In this document: positions 40,390 through 55,578 of the stretch, piece after piece
How positions within the stretch are numbered: position 1 is the first letter of the stretch
Layout: every line of letters begins with the position of its first letter
Source of the DNA: Xylocopa sonorina
Taxonomy: Eukaryota; Arthropoda; Insecta; Hymenoptera; Apidae
Reading direction: 5' to 3'
Assembly: GCF_050948175.1 (NCBI RefSeq)
Contig: NW_027490164.1
Location: forward strand, 1 to 64,000
DNA: 64,000 nucleotides
Program-made: the position numbers and the translations under genes
Notes under the pieces: generated by a model
Told to the model about the DNA's origin: nothing
Databases searched by the model: none
Seen by the model: the letters and a program-made list of their open reading frames with translations, nothing else

Positions 40390-40460
40390 ATTCATTGCAT
40401 TCATTTACATTCTTTTGAAGTGAATACGAGGTATACATAACACTCTACAATGAATATTAT
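40390..40460. other. Orientation switch between the two arrays
   Basis: A left-orientation monomer begins at 40,390 (ATTCATTGC) and stops after 9 bases. After three ambiguous bases (about 40,399-40,401) the sequence continues as an opposite-strand monomer from CATTTACATTCTTTTGAAG at 40,402. The next anchor of the inverted family, CAATGAATATTATATC, starts near 40,448, so GATATAATATTCATTG and its near reverse complement lie about 50 bp apart and form an imperfect palindrome. The two sides belong to different sub-families. A simple fold-back read chimera would give matching arms, so this looks like a real inversion or strand-switch junction. TTCATT occurs on both sides as possible microhomology. 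Confidence 0.9.
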
Positions 40461-43400
40461 ATCTCATAACGAAACATAGAAATGAAATGCGACATCTCGT
40501 TTTAAGAAGCATTAGAACTCTATTGCTACGATACGTAGACATCTGGAAACGCTATTTCCTAGCATGGAAGTGTCGCATTTACATTCTTTTGAAGTGAATA
40601 CGATGTATACATAACACTCCAAAATGAATATTATATCTTATCACGAAACATAGAAATGAAATGCGACATCTCGTTTTAAGAAGCATTAGAACTCTATTGC
40701 TACGGTACGTAGACATCTGCAAACGCTATTTCCTAGCATGTATGTGTCGCACTTACATCCTTTTGAAGTGAATACGAGGTTTACATGACACTTCGCAATG
40801 AATATTATATCTTATCATGAAACATAGAAGTTAGATGCGATATCGCGTTTTAGGAAGCATTGGAAGTCTATTGCTACGATACTTAAACATCTGCAAACAA
40901 TATTTCCTAGCAAGGAAGTGTCGCATTTACATTCCTTTGAAGTGAATACGAGGTATACATAACACTCCAAAATGAATATTCTATCTTATGACGAAACATA
41001 CAAATGAAATGCGACATCACGTTTTATGACTCATTAGAACACTATTGCTGCGATACGTAGACATCTGCAAACGCTATTTCCTAGCATGGAAGTGTCACAT
41101 TTACATACTTTTAAAGTGAATACGAGGTATACATAACACTCCAAAATGAATATTATATCTTATGACGAAACATAGGAATGAGGTGCTATATCGCGTTTTG
41201 AGAAACATTAGAACTCTATTGCTACGATACGTAGACATCTGCAAACGCTATTTCCTAGCATGGAAGTGTCACATTTACATTCTTTTGAAGTGTGTACGAG
41301 GTATACATAACACTCCAAAATGAATATTATATCATATCACGAAACATAGAAGTGAGATGCGATATCGCGTTTTAAGAAGCATTAGAACTCTATTGCTATG
41401 ATACGTAGACATCTGCAAGCGCTATTTCCTAGCATGGAAGTGTCACATTTACATTCTTTTGAAGTGAATACGATGTATACATAACACTCCAAAATGAATA
41501 TTATATCTTATCACGAAACATAGAAATGAAATGCGACATCTCGTTTTAAGAAGCATTACAACACTACTGCTACGATACGTAGACACCTGCAAACGCTATT
41601 TCCTAGCATTTAAGTATCGCATTTACATTCTATTGAAGTGAATACGTGGTATACATGACACTTCGCAATGAATATTATATCTTATCATGAAACATAGAAG
41701 TGAGATGCGATATCGCGTTTTAAGAAGCATTAGAACTCTATTGCTATGATACGTAGACATCTGCAAGCGCTATTTCCTAGCATGGAAGTGTCACATTTAC
41801 ATTCTTTTGAAGTGAATACGATGTATACATAATACTCCAAAATGAATATTATATCTTATCACGAAACATAGAAATGAAATGCGACATCTCGTTTTAAGAA
41901 GCATTAGAACTCTATTGCTACGATACGTAAACATCTGCAACCGCTATTTCCTAGCATGGAAGCGACGCGTTTACATTCCTTTGAAGTGAATACGAGATAT
42001 ACATGACACTTCGCAATGAATATTATATCCTGTCATGAAACATAGATGTGAGATGCGATATCGCGTTTTAGGAAGCATTGGAAGTCTATTGCTACGATAC
42101 TTAAACATCTGCAAACAATATTTCCTAGCCAGGAAGTGTCGCATTTACATTCCTTTGAAGTGAATACGAGGTATACATAACACTCCAAAATGAATATTAT
42201 ATCTTATCACGAAACATAGAAATGAAATGCGACATCTCGTTTTAAGAAGCATTAGAACACTATTGCTGCGATACGTAGACATCTGCAAACGCTATATCCT
42301 AGCATGGAAGTGTCACATTTACATTCCTTTGAAGTGAATACGAGTTATACATAACACTCCAAAATGAATATTATATCTTATCACGAAACATACAAATGAA
42401 ATGCGACATCACGTTTTAAGTAGCATTACAACACTATTGCTACGATACGTAGACACCTGCAAACGCTATTTCCTAGCATTTAAGTGTCGCATTTACATTC
42501 TTTTGAAGTGAATACGAGGTATACATGACACTTCGCAATGAATATTATATCTTATCATGAAACATAGGAGTGAGATGCGATATCGCGTTTTAAGAAGCAT
42601 TAGAACTCTATTGCTACGATACGTAGACATCTGCAAACGCTATATCCTAGCATGGAAGTGTCGCATTTACATTCTTTTGAAGTGAATACGAGGTATACAT
42701 AACACTCCAAAATGAATATTATATCTTATCATGAAACATAGATGTGAGATGCGATATCGCGTTTTAAGAAGCATTAGAACTCTATTGCTACGATCCGTAG
42801 ACATCTGCAAACGCTATTTCCTGGCATGGAAGTGTCGCATTTACATTCTTTTGAAGTGAATACGAGGTATACATAACACTCTACAATGAATATTATATCT
42901 CATAACGAAACATAGAAATGAAATGCGACATCTCGTTTTAAGAAGCATTAGAACTCTATTGCTACGATACGTAGACATCTGGAAACGCTATTTCCTAGCA
43001 TGGAAGTGTCGCATTTACATTCTTTTGAAGTGAATACGATGTATACATAACACTCCAAAATGAATATTATATCTTATCACGAAACATAGAAATGAAATGC
43101 GACATCTCGTTTTAAGAAGCATTAGAACTCTATTGCTACGGTACGTAGACATCTGCAAACGCTATTTCCTAGCATGTATGTGTCGCACTTACATCCTTTT
43201 GAAGTGAATACGAGGTTTACATGACACTTCGCAATGAATATTATATCTTATCATGAAACATAGAAGTTAGATGCGATATCGCGTTTTAGGAAGCATTGGA
43301 AGTCTATTGCTACGATACTTAAACATCTGCAAACAATATTTCCTAGCAAGGAAGTGTCGCATTTACATTCCTTTGAAGTGAATACGAGGTATACATAACA

Positions 43401-45312
43401 CTCCAAAATGAATATTCTATCTTATGACGAAACATACAAATGAAATGCGACATCACGTTTTATGACTCATTAGAACACTATTGCTGCGATACGTAGACAT
43501 CTGCAAACGCTATTTCCTAGCATGGAAGTGTCACATTTACATACTTTTAAAGTGAATACGAGGTATACATAACACTCCAAAATGAATATTATATCTTATG
43601 ACGAAACATAGGAATGAGGTGCTATATCGCGTTTTGAGAAACATTAGAACTCTATTGCTACGATACGTAGACATCTGCAAACGCTATTTCCTAGCATGGA
43701 AGTGTCACATTTACATTCTTTTGAAGTGTGTACGAGGTATACATAACACTCCAAAATGAATATTATATCATATCACGAAACATAGAAGTGAGATGCGATA
43801 TCGCGTTTTAAGAAGCATTAGAACTCTATTGCTATGATACGTAGACATCTGCAAGCGCTATTTCCTAGCATGGAAGTGTCACATTTACATTCTTTTGAAG
43901 TGAATACGATGTATACATAACACTCCAAAATGAATATTATATCTTATCACGAAACATAGAAATGAAATGCGACATCTCGTTTTAAGAAGCATTACAACAC
44001 TATTGCTACGATACGTAGACACCTGCAAACGCTATTTCCTAGCATTTAAGTGTCGCATTTACATTCTATTGAAGTGAATACGTGGTATACATGACACTTC
44101 GCAATGAATATTATATCTTATCATGAAACATAGAAGTGAGATGCGATATCGCGTTTTAAGAAGCATTAGAACTCTATTGCTATGATACGTAGACATCTGC
44201 AAGCGCTATTTCCTAGCATGGAAGTGTCACATTTACATTCTTTTGAAGTGAATACGATGTATACATAATACTCCAAAATGAATATTATATCTTATCACGA
44301 AACATAGAAATGAAATGCGACATCTCGTTTTAAGAAGCATTAGAACTCTATTGCTACGATACGTAAACATCTGCAACCGCTATTTCCTAGCATGGAAGCG
44401 ACGCGTTTACATTCCTTTGAAGTGAATACGAGATATACATGACACTTCGCAATGAATATTATATCCTGTCATGAAACATAGATGTGAGATGCGATATCGC
44501 GTTTTAGGAAGCATTGGAAGTCTATTGCTACGATACTTAAACATCTGCAAACAATATTTCCTAGCCAGGAAGTGTCGCATTTACATTCCTTTGAAGTGAA
44601 TACGAGGTATACATAACACTCCAAAATGAATATTATATCTTATCACGAAACATAGAAATGAAATGCGACATCTCGTTTTAAGAAGCATTAGAACACTATT
44701 GCTGCGATACGTAGACATCTGCAAACGCTATATCCTAGCATGGAAGTGTCACATTTACATTCCTTTGAAGTGAATACGAGTTATACATAACACTCCAAAA
44801 TGAATATTATATCTTATCACGAAACATACAAATGAAATGCGACATCACGTTTTAAGTAGCATTACAACACTATTGCTACGATACGTAGACACCTGCAAAC
44901 GCTATTTCCTAGCATTTAAGTGTCGCATTTACATTCGTTTGAAGTGAATACGAGGTATACATGACACTTCGCAATGAATATTATATCTTATCATGAAACA
45001 TAGAAGTGAAATGCGATATCGCGTTTTAAGAAGCATTAGAACTCTATTGCTACGATACGTAGACATCTGCAAACGCTATATCCTAGCATGGAAGTGTCGC
45101 ATTTACATTCTTTTGAAGTGAATACGAGGTATACATAACACTCCAAAATGAATATTATATCTTATCATGAAACATAGATGTGAGATGCGATATCGCGTTT
45201 TAAGAAGCATTAGAACTCTATTGCTACGATCCGTAGACATCTGCAAACGCTATTTCCTGGCATGGAAGTGTCGCATTTACATTCTTTTGAAGTGAATACG
45301 AGGTATACATAA
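40441..45312. repeat. 14-mer HOR, period 2,436 bp, two tandem copies
   Basis: The marker CACTCTACAATG (all other units have CACTCCAAAATG or CACTTCGCAATG) is at 40,441, 42,877 and 45,313, each 2,436 bp (14 x 174) apart. The first two intervals match unit by unit with fewer than ten differences noticed by eye (for example ACTACTGC against ACTATTGC, TATCGC against TGTCGC, ATAGGAGTGAGATG against ATAGAAGTGAAATG, ATTCTTTTG against ATTCGTTTG). No indels were seen. Copy 1 begins at the orientation switch. Confidence 0.92.
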
Positions 45313-48300
45313 CACTCTACAATGAATATTATATCTCATAACGAAACATAGAAATGAAATGCGACATCTCGTTTTAAGAAGCATTAGAACTCTATTGCTA
45401 CGATACGTAGACATCTGGAAACGCTATTTCCTAGCATGGAAGTGTCGCATTTACATTCTTTTGAAGTGAATACGAGATATACATGACACTTCGCAAAGAA
45501 TATTATATCTTATCATGAAACATAGGAATGAGGTGCTATATCGCGTTTTGAGAAGCACTAGAACTCTATTGCTAATATACGTAGACATCTGCAAACGCTA
45601 TTTCCTAGTATGGAAGTGTCGCATTTACATTCTCTCGAAGTGAATACGAGGTATACATAACACTCCAAAATGAATATTATATCTTATCATGAAACATAGA
45701 TGAGAGATGCGATATCGCGTTTTAGGAAGCATTAGAACTCTATTGCGACGATCCGTAGACATCTGCAAACGCTATTTCCTAGCATGGAAGTGTCGCATTT
45801 ACATTCTTTTGAAGTGTATACGAGATATACATAACATTCTACAATGAATATTATACCTTAGCACGAAACATAGAAATGAAATGCGACATCTCGTTTTAAG
45901 AAGCATTAGAACACTATTGCTGCGATACGTAGACATCTGCAAACGCTATATCCTAGCATGGAAGTGTCACATTTACATTCTTTTGAAGTGAATACGAGTT
46001 ATACATAACACTCCAAAATGAATATTATATCTTATCACGAAACATACAAATGAAATGCGACATCACGTTTTAAGTAGCATTACAACACTATTGCTACGAT
46101 ACGTAGACACCTGCAAACGCTATTTCCTAGCATTTAAGTGTCGCATTTACATTCTTTTGAAGTGAATACGAGGTATACATGACACTTCGCAATGAATATT
46201 ATATCTTATCATGAAACATAGGTGTGAGATGCGATATCGCGTTTTAAGAAGCATTGGAACTCTATTGCTATGATACGTAGACATCTGCAAGCGCTATTTC
46301 CTAGCATGGAAGTGTCACATTTACATTCTTTTGAAGTGAATACGATGTATACATAACACTCCAAAATGAATATTATATCTTATCACGAAACATAGAAATG
46401 AAATGCGACATCTCGTTTTAAGAAGCATTAGAACTCTATTGCTACGGTACGTAGACATCTGCAAACGCTATTTCCTAGCATGGAAGTGTCACATTTACAT
46501 TCTTTTGAAGTGTGTACGAGGTATACATAACACTCCAAAATGAATATTATATCATATCACGAAACATAGAAATGGAATGCGACATCACGTTTTAAGAAGC
46601 ATTAGAATTCTATTGCTACGATACGTAGACATCTGCAAACGCTATTTCCTAGCATTTAAGTGTAGCATTTACATTCTTTTGAAGTGAATACGAGGCATAC
46701 ATGACCCTTCGCAATGAATACTATATCTTATCATGAAACATAGATGTGAGATGCGATATCGCGTATTAGGAAGTATTACAAATCTATTGCTACGATACGT
46801 AGACACCTGCAAACGCTATTTCCTAGCATGTAAGTGTCGCATTTACATTCTTTAGAAGTGAGTACGAGGTATACATGACACTTCGCAATGAATATTATAC
46901 CTTATCATGAAACATATATGTGAGATGCGAAATCGCGTTTTAAGAAGCATTAGAAGTCTATTGCTACGATACGTAAACATCTGCAAACAATATTTCCTAG
47001 CAAGGAAGTGTCGCATTTACATTCCTTTGAAGTGAATACGAGGTATACATAACACTCCAAAATGAATATTATATCTTATCACGAAACATAGAAATGAAAT
47101 GCGACATCTCGTTTTAAGAAGCATTAGAACACTATTGCTGCGATACGTAGACATCTGCAAACGCTATATCCTAGCATGGAAGTGTCACATTTACATTCCT
47201 TTGAAGTGAATACGAGTTATACATAACACTCCAAAATGAATATTATATCTTATCACGAAACATACAAATGAAATGCGACATCACGTTTTAAGTAGCATTA
47301 CAACACTATTGCTACGATACGTAGACACCTGCAAACGCTATTTCCTAGCATTTAAGTGTCGCATTTACATTCTTTTGAAGTGAATACGAGGTATACATGA
47401 CACTTCGCAATGAATATTATATCTTATCATGAAACATAGAAGTGAAATGCGATATCGCGTTTTAAGAAGCATTAGAACTCTATTGCTACGATACGTAGAC
47501 ATCTGCAAACGCTATATCCTAGCATGGAAGTGTCGCATTTACATTCTTTTGAAGTGAATACGAGGTATACATAACACTCCAAAATGAATATTATATCTTA
47601 TCATGAAACATAGATGTGAGATGCGATATCGCGTTTTAAGAAGCATTAGAACTCTATTGCTACGATCCGTAGACATCTGCAAACGCTATTTCCTGGCATG
47701 GAAGTGTCGCATTTACATTCTTTTGAAGTGAATACGAGGTATACATAACACTCTACAATGAATATTATATCTCATAACGAAACATAGAAATGAAATGCGA
47801 CATCTCGTTTTAAGAAGCATTAGAACTCTATTGCTACGATACGTAGACATCTGGAAACGCTATTTCCTAGCATGGAAGTGTCGCATTTACATTCTTTTGA
47901 AGTGAATACGAGATATACATGACACTTCGCAAAGAATATTATATCTTATCATGAAACATAGGAATGAGGTGCTATATCGCGTTTTGAGAAGCACTAGAAC
48001 TCTATTGCTAATATACGTAGACATCTGCAAACGCTATTTCCTAGTATGGAAGTGTCGCATTTACATTCTCTCGAAGTGAATACGAGGTATACATAACACT
48101 CCAAAATGAATATTATATCTTATCATGAAACATAGATGAGAGATGCGATATCGCGTTTTAGGAAGCATTAGTACTCTATTGCGACGATCCGTAGACATCT
48201 GCAAACGCTATTTCCTAGCATGGAAGTGTCGCATTTACATTCTTTTGAAGTGTATACGAGATATACATAACATTCTACAATGAATATTATACCTTAGCAC

Positions 48301-51300
48301 GAAACATAGAAATGAAATGCGACATCTCGTTTTAAGAAGCATTAGAACACTATTGCTGCGATACGTAGACATCTGCAAACGCTATATCCTAGCATGGAAG
48401 TGTCACATTTACATTCTTTTGAAGTGAATACGAGTTATACATAACACTCCAAAATGAATATTATATCTTATCACGAAACATACAAATGAAATGCGACATC
48501 ACGTTTTAAGTAGCATTACAACACTATTGCTACGATACGTAGACACCTGCAAACGCTATTTCCTAGCATTTAAGTGTCACATTTACATTCTTTTGAAGTG
48601 AATACGAGGTATACATGACACTTCGCAATGAATATTATATCTTATCATGAAACATAGGCGTGAGATGCGATATCTCGTTTTAAGAAGCATTGGAACTCTA
48701 TTGCTATGATACGTAGACATCTGCAAGCGCTATTTCCTAGCATGGAAGTGTCACATTTACATTCTTTTGAAGTGAATACGATGTATACATAACACTCCAA
48801 AATGAATATTATATCTTATCACGAAACATAGAAATGAAATGCGACATCTCGTTTTAAGAAGCATTAGAACTCTATTGCTACGGTACGTAGACATCTGCAA
48901 ACGCTATTTCCTAGCATGGAAGTGTCACATTTACATTCTTTTGAAGTGTGTACGAGGTATACATAACACTCCAAAATGAATATTATATCATATCACGAAA
49001 CATAGAAATGGAATGCGACATCACGTTTTAAGAAGCATTAGAATTCTATTGCTACGATACGTAGACATCTGCAAACGCTATTTCCTAGCATTCAAGTGTA
49101 GCATTTACATTCTTTTGAAGTGAATACGAGGCATACATGACCCTTCGCAATGAATACTATATCTTATCATGAAACATAGAAGTGAGATGCGATATCGCGT
49201 ATTAGGAAGCATTACAAATCTATTGCTACGATACGTAGACACCTGCAAACGCTATTTCCTAGCATGTAAGTGTCGCATTTACATTCTTTAGAAGTGAGTA
49301 CGAGGTATACATGACACTTCGCAATGAATATTATACCTTATCATGAAACATATATGTGAGATGCGAAATCGCGTTTTAAGAAGCATTAGAAGTCTATTGC
49401 TACGATACGTAAACATCTGCAAACAATATTTCCTAGCAAGGAAGTGTCGCATTTACATTCCTTTGAAGTGAATACGAGGTATACATAACACTCCAAAATG
49501 AATATTATATCTTATCACGAAACATAGAAATGAAATGCGACAACTCGTTTTAGGAAGCATTAGAACTCTATTGCTACGATCCGTAGACATCTGCAAACGC
49601 TATTTCCTGGCATGGAAGTGTCGCATTTACATTCTTTTGAAGTGAATACGAGGTATACATAACACTCTACAATGAATATTATATCTCATAACGAAACATA
49701 GAAATGAAATGCGACATCTCGTTTTAAGAAGCATTAGAACTCTATTGCTACGATACATAGACATCTGCAAACGCTATTTCCTAGCATGGAAGTGTCGCAT
49801 TTACATTCTTTTGAAGTGAATACGAGATATACATGACACTTCGCAAAGAATATTATATCTTATCATGAAACATAGAAGTGAGATGCGATATCGCGTTTTA
49901 AGAAGCATTAGTACTCTATTGCTATGATACGTAGACATCTGCAAGCGCTATTTCCTAGCATGGAAGTGTCACATTTACATTCTTTTGAAGTGAATACGAT
50001 GTATACATAACACTCCAAAATGAATATTATATCATATCACGAAACATAGAAATGGAATGCGACATCACGTTTTAAGAAGCATTAGAATTCTATTGCTACG
50101 ATACGTAGACATCTGCAAACGCTATTTCCTAGCATTTAAGTGTAGCATTTACATTCTTTTGAAGTGAATACGAGGCATACATGACCCTTCGCAATGAATA
50201 CTATATCTTATCATGAAACATAGAAGTGAGATGCGATATCGCGTATTAGGAAGCATTACAAATCTATTGCTACGATACGTAGACACCTGCAAACGCTATT
50301 TCCTAGCATGTAAGTGTCGCATTTACATTCTTTAGAAGTGAGTACGAGGTATACATGACACTTCGCAATGAATATTATACCTTATCATGAAACATATATG
50401 TGAGATGCGAAATCGCGTTTTAAGAAGCATTAGAAGTCTATTGCTACGATACGTAAACATCTGCAAACAATATTTCCTAGCAAGGAAGTGTCGCATTTAC
50501 ATTCCTTTGAAGTGAATACGAGGTATACATAACACTCCAAAATGAATATTATATCTTATCACGAAACATAGAAATGAAATGCGACAACTCGTTTTAGGAA
50601 GCATTAGAACTCTATTGCTACGATCCGTAGACATCTGCAAACGCTATTTCCTGGCATGGAAGTGTCGCATTTACATTCTTTTGAAGTGAATACGAGGTAT
50701 ACATAACACTCTACAATGAATATTATATCTCATAACGAAACATAGAAATGAAATGCGACATCTCGTTTTAAGAAGCATTAGAACTCTATTGCTACGATAC
50801 GTAGACATCTGCAAACGCTATTTCCTAGCATGGAAGTGTCGCATTTACATTCTTTTGAAGTGAATACGAGATATACATGACACTTCGCAAAGAATATTAT
50901 ATCTTATCATGAAACATAGAAGTGAGATGCGATATCGCGTTTTAAGAAGCATTAGTACTCTATTGCTATGATACGTAGACATCTGCAAGCGCTATTTCCT
51001 AGCATGGAAGTGTCACATTTACATTCTTTTGAAGTGAATACGATGTATACATAACACTCCAAAATGAATATTATATCTTATCACGAAACATAGAAATGAA
51101 ATGCGACATCTCGTTTTAAGAAGCATTAGAACTCTATTGCTACGATACGTAAACATCTGCAACCGCTATTTCCTAGCATGGAAGCGACGCGTTTACATTC
51201 CTTTGAAGTGAATACGAGATATACATGACACTTCGCAATGAATATTATATCCTATCATGAAACATAGATGTGAGATGCGATATCGCGTTTTAGGAAGCAT

Positions 51301-54300
51301 TGGAAGTCTATTGCTACGATACTTAAACATCTGCAAACAATATTTCCTAGCAAGGAAGTGTCGCATTTACATTCCTTTGAAGTGAATACGTGGTATACAT
51401 AACACTCCAAAATGAATATTATATCTTATCACGAAACATAGAAATGAAATGCGACATCTCGTTTTAAGAAGCATTAGAACACTATTGCTGCGATACGTAG
51501 ACATCTGCAAACGCTACATCCTAGCATGGAAGTGTCACATTTACATTCCTTTGAAGTGAATACGAGTTATACATAACACTCCAAAATGAATATTATATCT
51601 TATCACGAAACATACAAATGAAATGCGACATCACGTTTTAAGTAGCATTACAACACTATTGCTACGATACGTAGACACCTGCAAACGCTATTTCCTAGCA
51701 TTTAAGTGTCGCATTTACATTCTTTTGAAGTGAATACGAGGTATACATGACACTTCGCAATGAATATTATATCTTATCATGAAACATAGAAGTGAGATGC
51801 GATATCGCGTTTTAAGAAGCATTAGAACTCTATTGCTATGATACGTAGACATCTGCAAGCGCTATTTCCTAGCATGGAAGTGTCACATTTACATACTTTT
51901 AAAGTGAATACGAGGTATACATAACACTCCAAAATGAATATTATATCTTATGACGAAACATATGAATGAGGTGCTATATCGCGTTTTGAGAAACATTAGA
52001 ACTCTATTGCTACGATACGTAGACATCTGTAAACGCTATTTCCTAGCATGGAAGTGTCACATTTACATTCTTTTGAAGTGTGTACGAGGTATACATAACA
52101 CTCCAAAATGAATATTATGTCATATCACGAAACATAGAAGTGAGATGCGATATCGCGTTTTAAGAAGCATTAGAACTCTATTGCTATGATACGTAGACAT
52201 CTGCAAGCGCTATTTCCTAGCATGGAAGTGTCACATTTACATTCTTTTGAAGTGAATACGATGTATACATAACACTCCAAAATGAATATTATATCTAATC
52301 ACGAAACATAGAAATGAAATGCGACATCTCGTTTTAAGAAGCATTACAACACTATTGCTACGATACGTAGACACCTGCAAACGCTATTTCCTAGCATTTA
52401 AGTGTCGCATTTACATTCGTTTGAAGTGAATACGAGGTATACATGACACTTCGCAATGAATATTATATCTTATCATGAAACATAGAAGTGAGATGCGATA
52501 TCGCGTTTTAAGAAGCATTAGAACTCTATTGCTATGATACGTAGACATCTGCAAGCGCTATTTCCTAGCATGGAAGTGTCACATTTACATTCTTTTGAAG
52601 TGAATACGATGTATACATAACACTCCAAAATGAATATTATATCTTATCACGAAACATACAAATGAAATGCGACATCACGTTTTAAGTAGCATTACAACAC
52701 TATTGCTACGATACGTAGACACCTGCAAACGCTATTTCCTAGCATTTAAGTGTCGCATTTACATTCTTTTGAAGTGTGTACGAGGTATACATAACACTCC
52801 AAAATGAATATTATATCATATCACGAAACATAGAAATGGAATACGACATCACGTTTTAAGAAGCATTAGAATTCTATTGCTACGATACGTAGACATCTGC
52901 AAACGCTATTTCCTAGCATTTAAGTGTAGCATTTACATTCTTTTGAAGCGAATACGAGGCATACATGACCCTTCGCAATGAATACTATATCTTATCATGA
53001 AACATAGAAGTGAGATGCGATATCGCGTATTAGGAAGCATTACAAATCTATTGCTACGATACGTAGACACCTGCAAACGCTATTTCCTAGCATGTAAGTG
53101 TCGCATTTACATTCTTTAGAAGTGAGTACGAGGTATACATGACACTTCGCAATGAATATTATACCTTATCATGAAACATATATGTGAGATGCGAAATCGC
53201 GTTTTAAGAAGCATTAGAAGTCTATTGCTACGATACGTAAACATCTGCAAACATTATTTCCTAGCAAGGAAGTGTCGCATTTACATTCCTTTGAAGTGAA
53301 TACGAGGTATACATAACACTCCAAAATGAATATTATATCTTATCACGAAACATAGAAATGAAATGCGACAACTCGTTTTAGGAAGCATTAGAACTCTATT
53401 GCTACGATCCGTAGACATCTGCAAACGCTATTTCCTGGCATGGAAGTGTCGCATTTACATTCTTTTGAAGTGAATACGAGGTATACATAACACTCTACAA
53501 TGAATATTATATCTCATAACGAAACATAGAAATGAAATGCGACATCTCGTTTTAAGAAGCATTAGAACTCTATTGCTACGATACGTAGACATCTGCAAAC
53601 GCTATTTCCTAGCATGGAAGTGTCGCATTTACATACTTTTGAAGTGAATACGAGATATACATGACACTTCGCAAAGAATATTATATCTTATCATGAAACA
53701 TAGAAGTGAGATGCGATATCGCGTTTTAAGAAGCATTAGAACTCTATTGCTATGATACGTAGACATCTGCAAGCGCTATTTCCTAGCATGGAAGTGTCAC
53801 ATTTACATTCTTTTGAAGTGAATACGATGTATACATAACACTCCAAAATGAATATTATATCTTATCACGAAACATAGAAATGAAATGCGACATCTCGTTT
53901 TAAGAAGCATTAGAACTCTATTGCTACGATACGTAAACATCTGCAACCGCTATTTCCTAGCATGGAAGCGACGCGTTTACATTCCTTTGAAGTGAATACG
54001 AGATATACATGACACTTCGCAATGAATATTATATCCTATCATGAAACATAGATGTGAGATGCGATATCGCGTTTTAGGAAGCATTGGAAGTCTATTGCTA
54101 CGATACTTAAACATCTGCAAACAATATTTCCTAGCAAGGAAGTGTCGCATTTACATTCCTTTGAAGTGAATACGAGGTATACATAACACTCCAAAATGAA
54201 TATTATATCTTATCACGAAACATAGAAATGAAATGCGACATCTCGTTTTAAGAAGCATTAGAACACTATTGCTGCGATACGTAGACATCTGCAAACGCTA

Positions 54301-55578
54301 CATCCTAGCATGGAAGTGTCACATTTACATTCCTTTGAAGTAAATACGAGTTATACATAACACTCCAAAATGAATATTATATCTTATCACGAAACATACA
54401 AATGAAATGCGACATCACGTTTTAAGTAGCATTACAACACTATTGCTACGATACGTAGACACCTGCAAACGCTATTTCCTAGCATTTAAGTGTCGCATTT
54501 ACATTCTTTTGAAGTGAATACGAGGTATACATGACACTTCGCAATGAATATTATATCTTATCATGAAACATAGAAGTGAGATGCGATATCGCGTTTTAAG
54601 AAGCATTAGAACTCTATTGCCATGATACGTAGACATCTGCAAGCGCTATTTCCTAGCATGGAAGTGTCACATTTACATACTTTTAAAGTGAATACGAGGT
54701 ATACATAACACTCCAAAATGAATATTATATCTTATGACGAAACATATGAATGAGGTGCTATATCGCGTTTTGAGAAACATTAGAACTCTATTGCTACGAT
54801 ACGTAGACATCTGTAAACGCTATTTCCTAGCATGGAAGTGTCACATTTACATTCTTTTGAAGTGTGTACGAGGTATACATAACACTCCAAAATGAATATT
54901 ATGTCATATCACGAAACATAGAAGTGAGATGCGATTTCGCGTTTTAAGAAGCATTAGAACTCTATTGCTATGATACGTAGACATCTGCAAGCGCTATTTC
55001 CTAGCATGGAAGTGTCACATTTACATTCTTTTGAAGTGAATACGATGTATACATAACACTCCAAAATGAATATTATATCTAATCACGAAACATAGAAATG
55101 AAATGCGACATCTCGTTTTAAGAAGCATTACAACACTATTGCTACGATACGTAGACACCTGCAAACGCTATTTCCTAGCATTTAAGGGTCGCATTTACAT
55201 TCTTTTGAAGTGAATACCAGGTATACATGACACTTCGCAATGAATATTATATCTTATCATGAAACATAGAAGTGAGATGCGATATCGCGTTTTAAGAAGC
55301 ATTAGAACTCTATTGCTACGATACGTAGACATCTGCAAACGCTATATCCTAGCATGGAAGTGTCGCATTTACATTCTTTTGAAGTGAATACGAGGTATAC
55401 ATAACACTCCAAAATGAATATTATATCTTATCATGAAACATAGATGTGAGATGCGATATCGCGTTTTAAGAAGCATTAGAACTCTATTGCTACGATCCGT
55501 TGACATCTGCAAACGCTATTTCCTGGCATGGAAGTGTCGCATTTACATTCTTTTGAAGTGAATACGAGGTATACATAA
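45313..55578. repeat. Rearranged HOR zone (14, 11, 6, 16 and 12 units)
   Basis: The same marker recurs at 45,313, 47,749, 49,663, 50,707, 53,491 and 55,579, giving intervals of 14, 11, 6, 16 and 12 units, all exact multiples of 174. A second marker, GACCCTTCGCAATGAATACT, sits near 46,704, 49,140, 50,184 and 52,968 with matching spacings (14, 6 and 16 units). Blocks are shuffled copies of the flanking 14-mer, joined in register. This is what unequal crossover or gene conversion between HORs would give. Confidence 0.88.

Larger units (their letters stand above)
1..40399 (-). repeat. Left satellite array, 174-bp monomer, about 232 copies
   Basis: Head-to-tail array of a 174-bp unit. The anchor ATTCATTGCGAAG / ATGATTTGCGAAG recurs every 174 bp, for example at 3, 177, 22,292, 22,466, 40,216 and 40,390. 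From 3 to 40,390 there are 232 units with a net length excess of only 19 bp, so indels are few. Monomers fall into linked sub-types: A (ATTCATTGCG, with TTCAAATGCTTC and GAGATATTGCATCTC often nearby) and B (ATGATTTGCG, with GCGATATCGC). No unique sequence interrupts it. The minus sign is a convention: the long open frame of this family is on the minus strand. Array organisation and lack of genes suggest centromeric or pericentromeric satellite. The chromosome position is inferred, not seen. Confidence 0.97.

Noticed and set aside
40380..40470. Fold-back (palindromic) sequencing chimera at the orientation switch
   Set aside because: A fold-back artefact should give near-identical arms. The arms belong to different sub-families with many fixed differences. 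A misjoin of two genuine arrays cannot be excluded from sequence alone.
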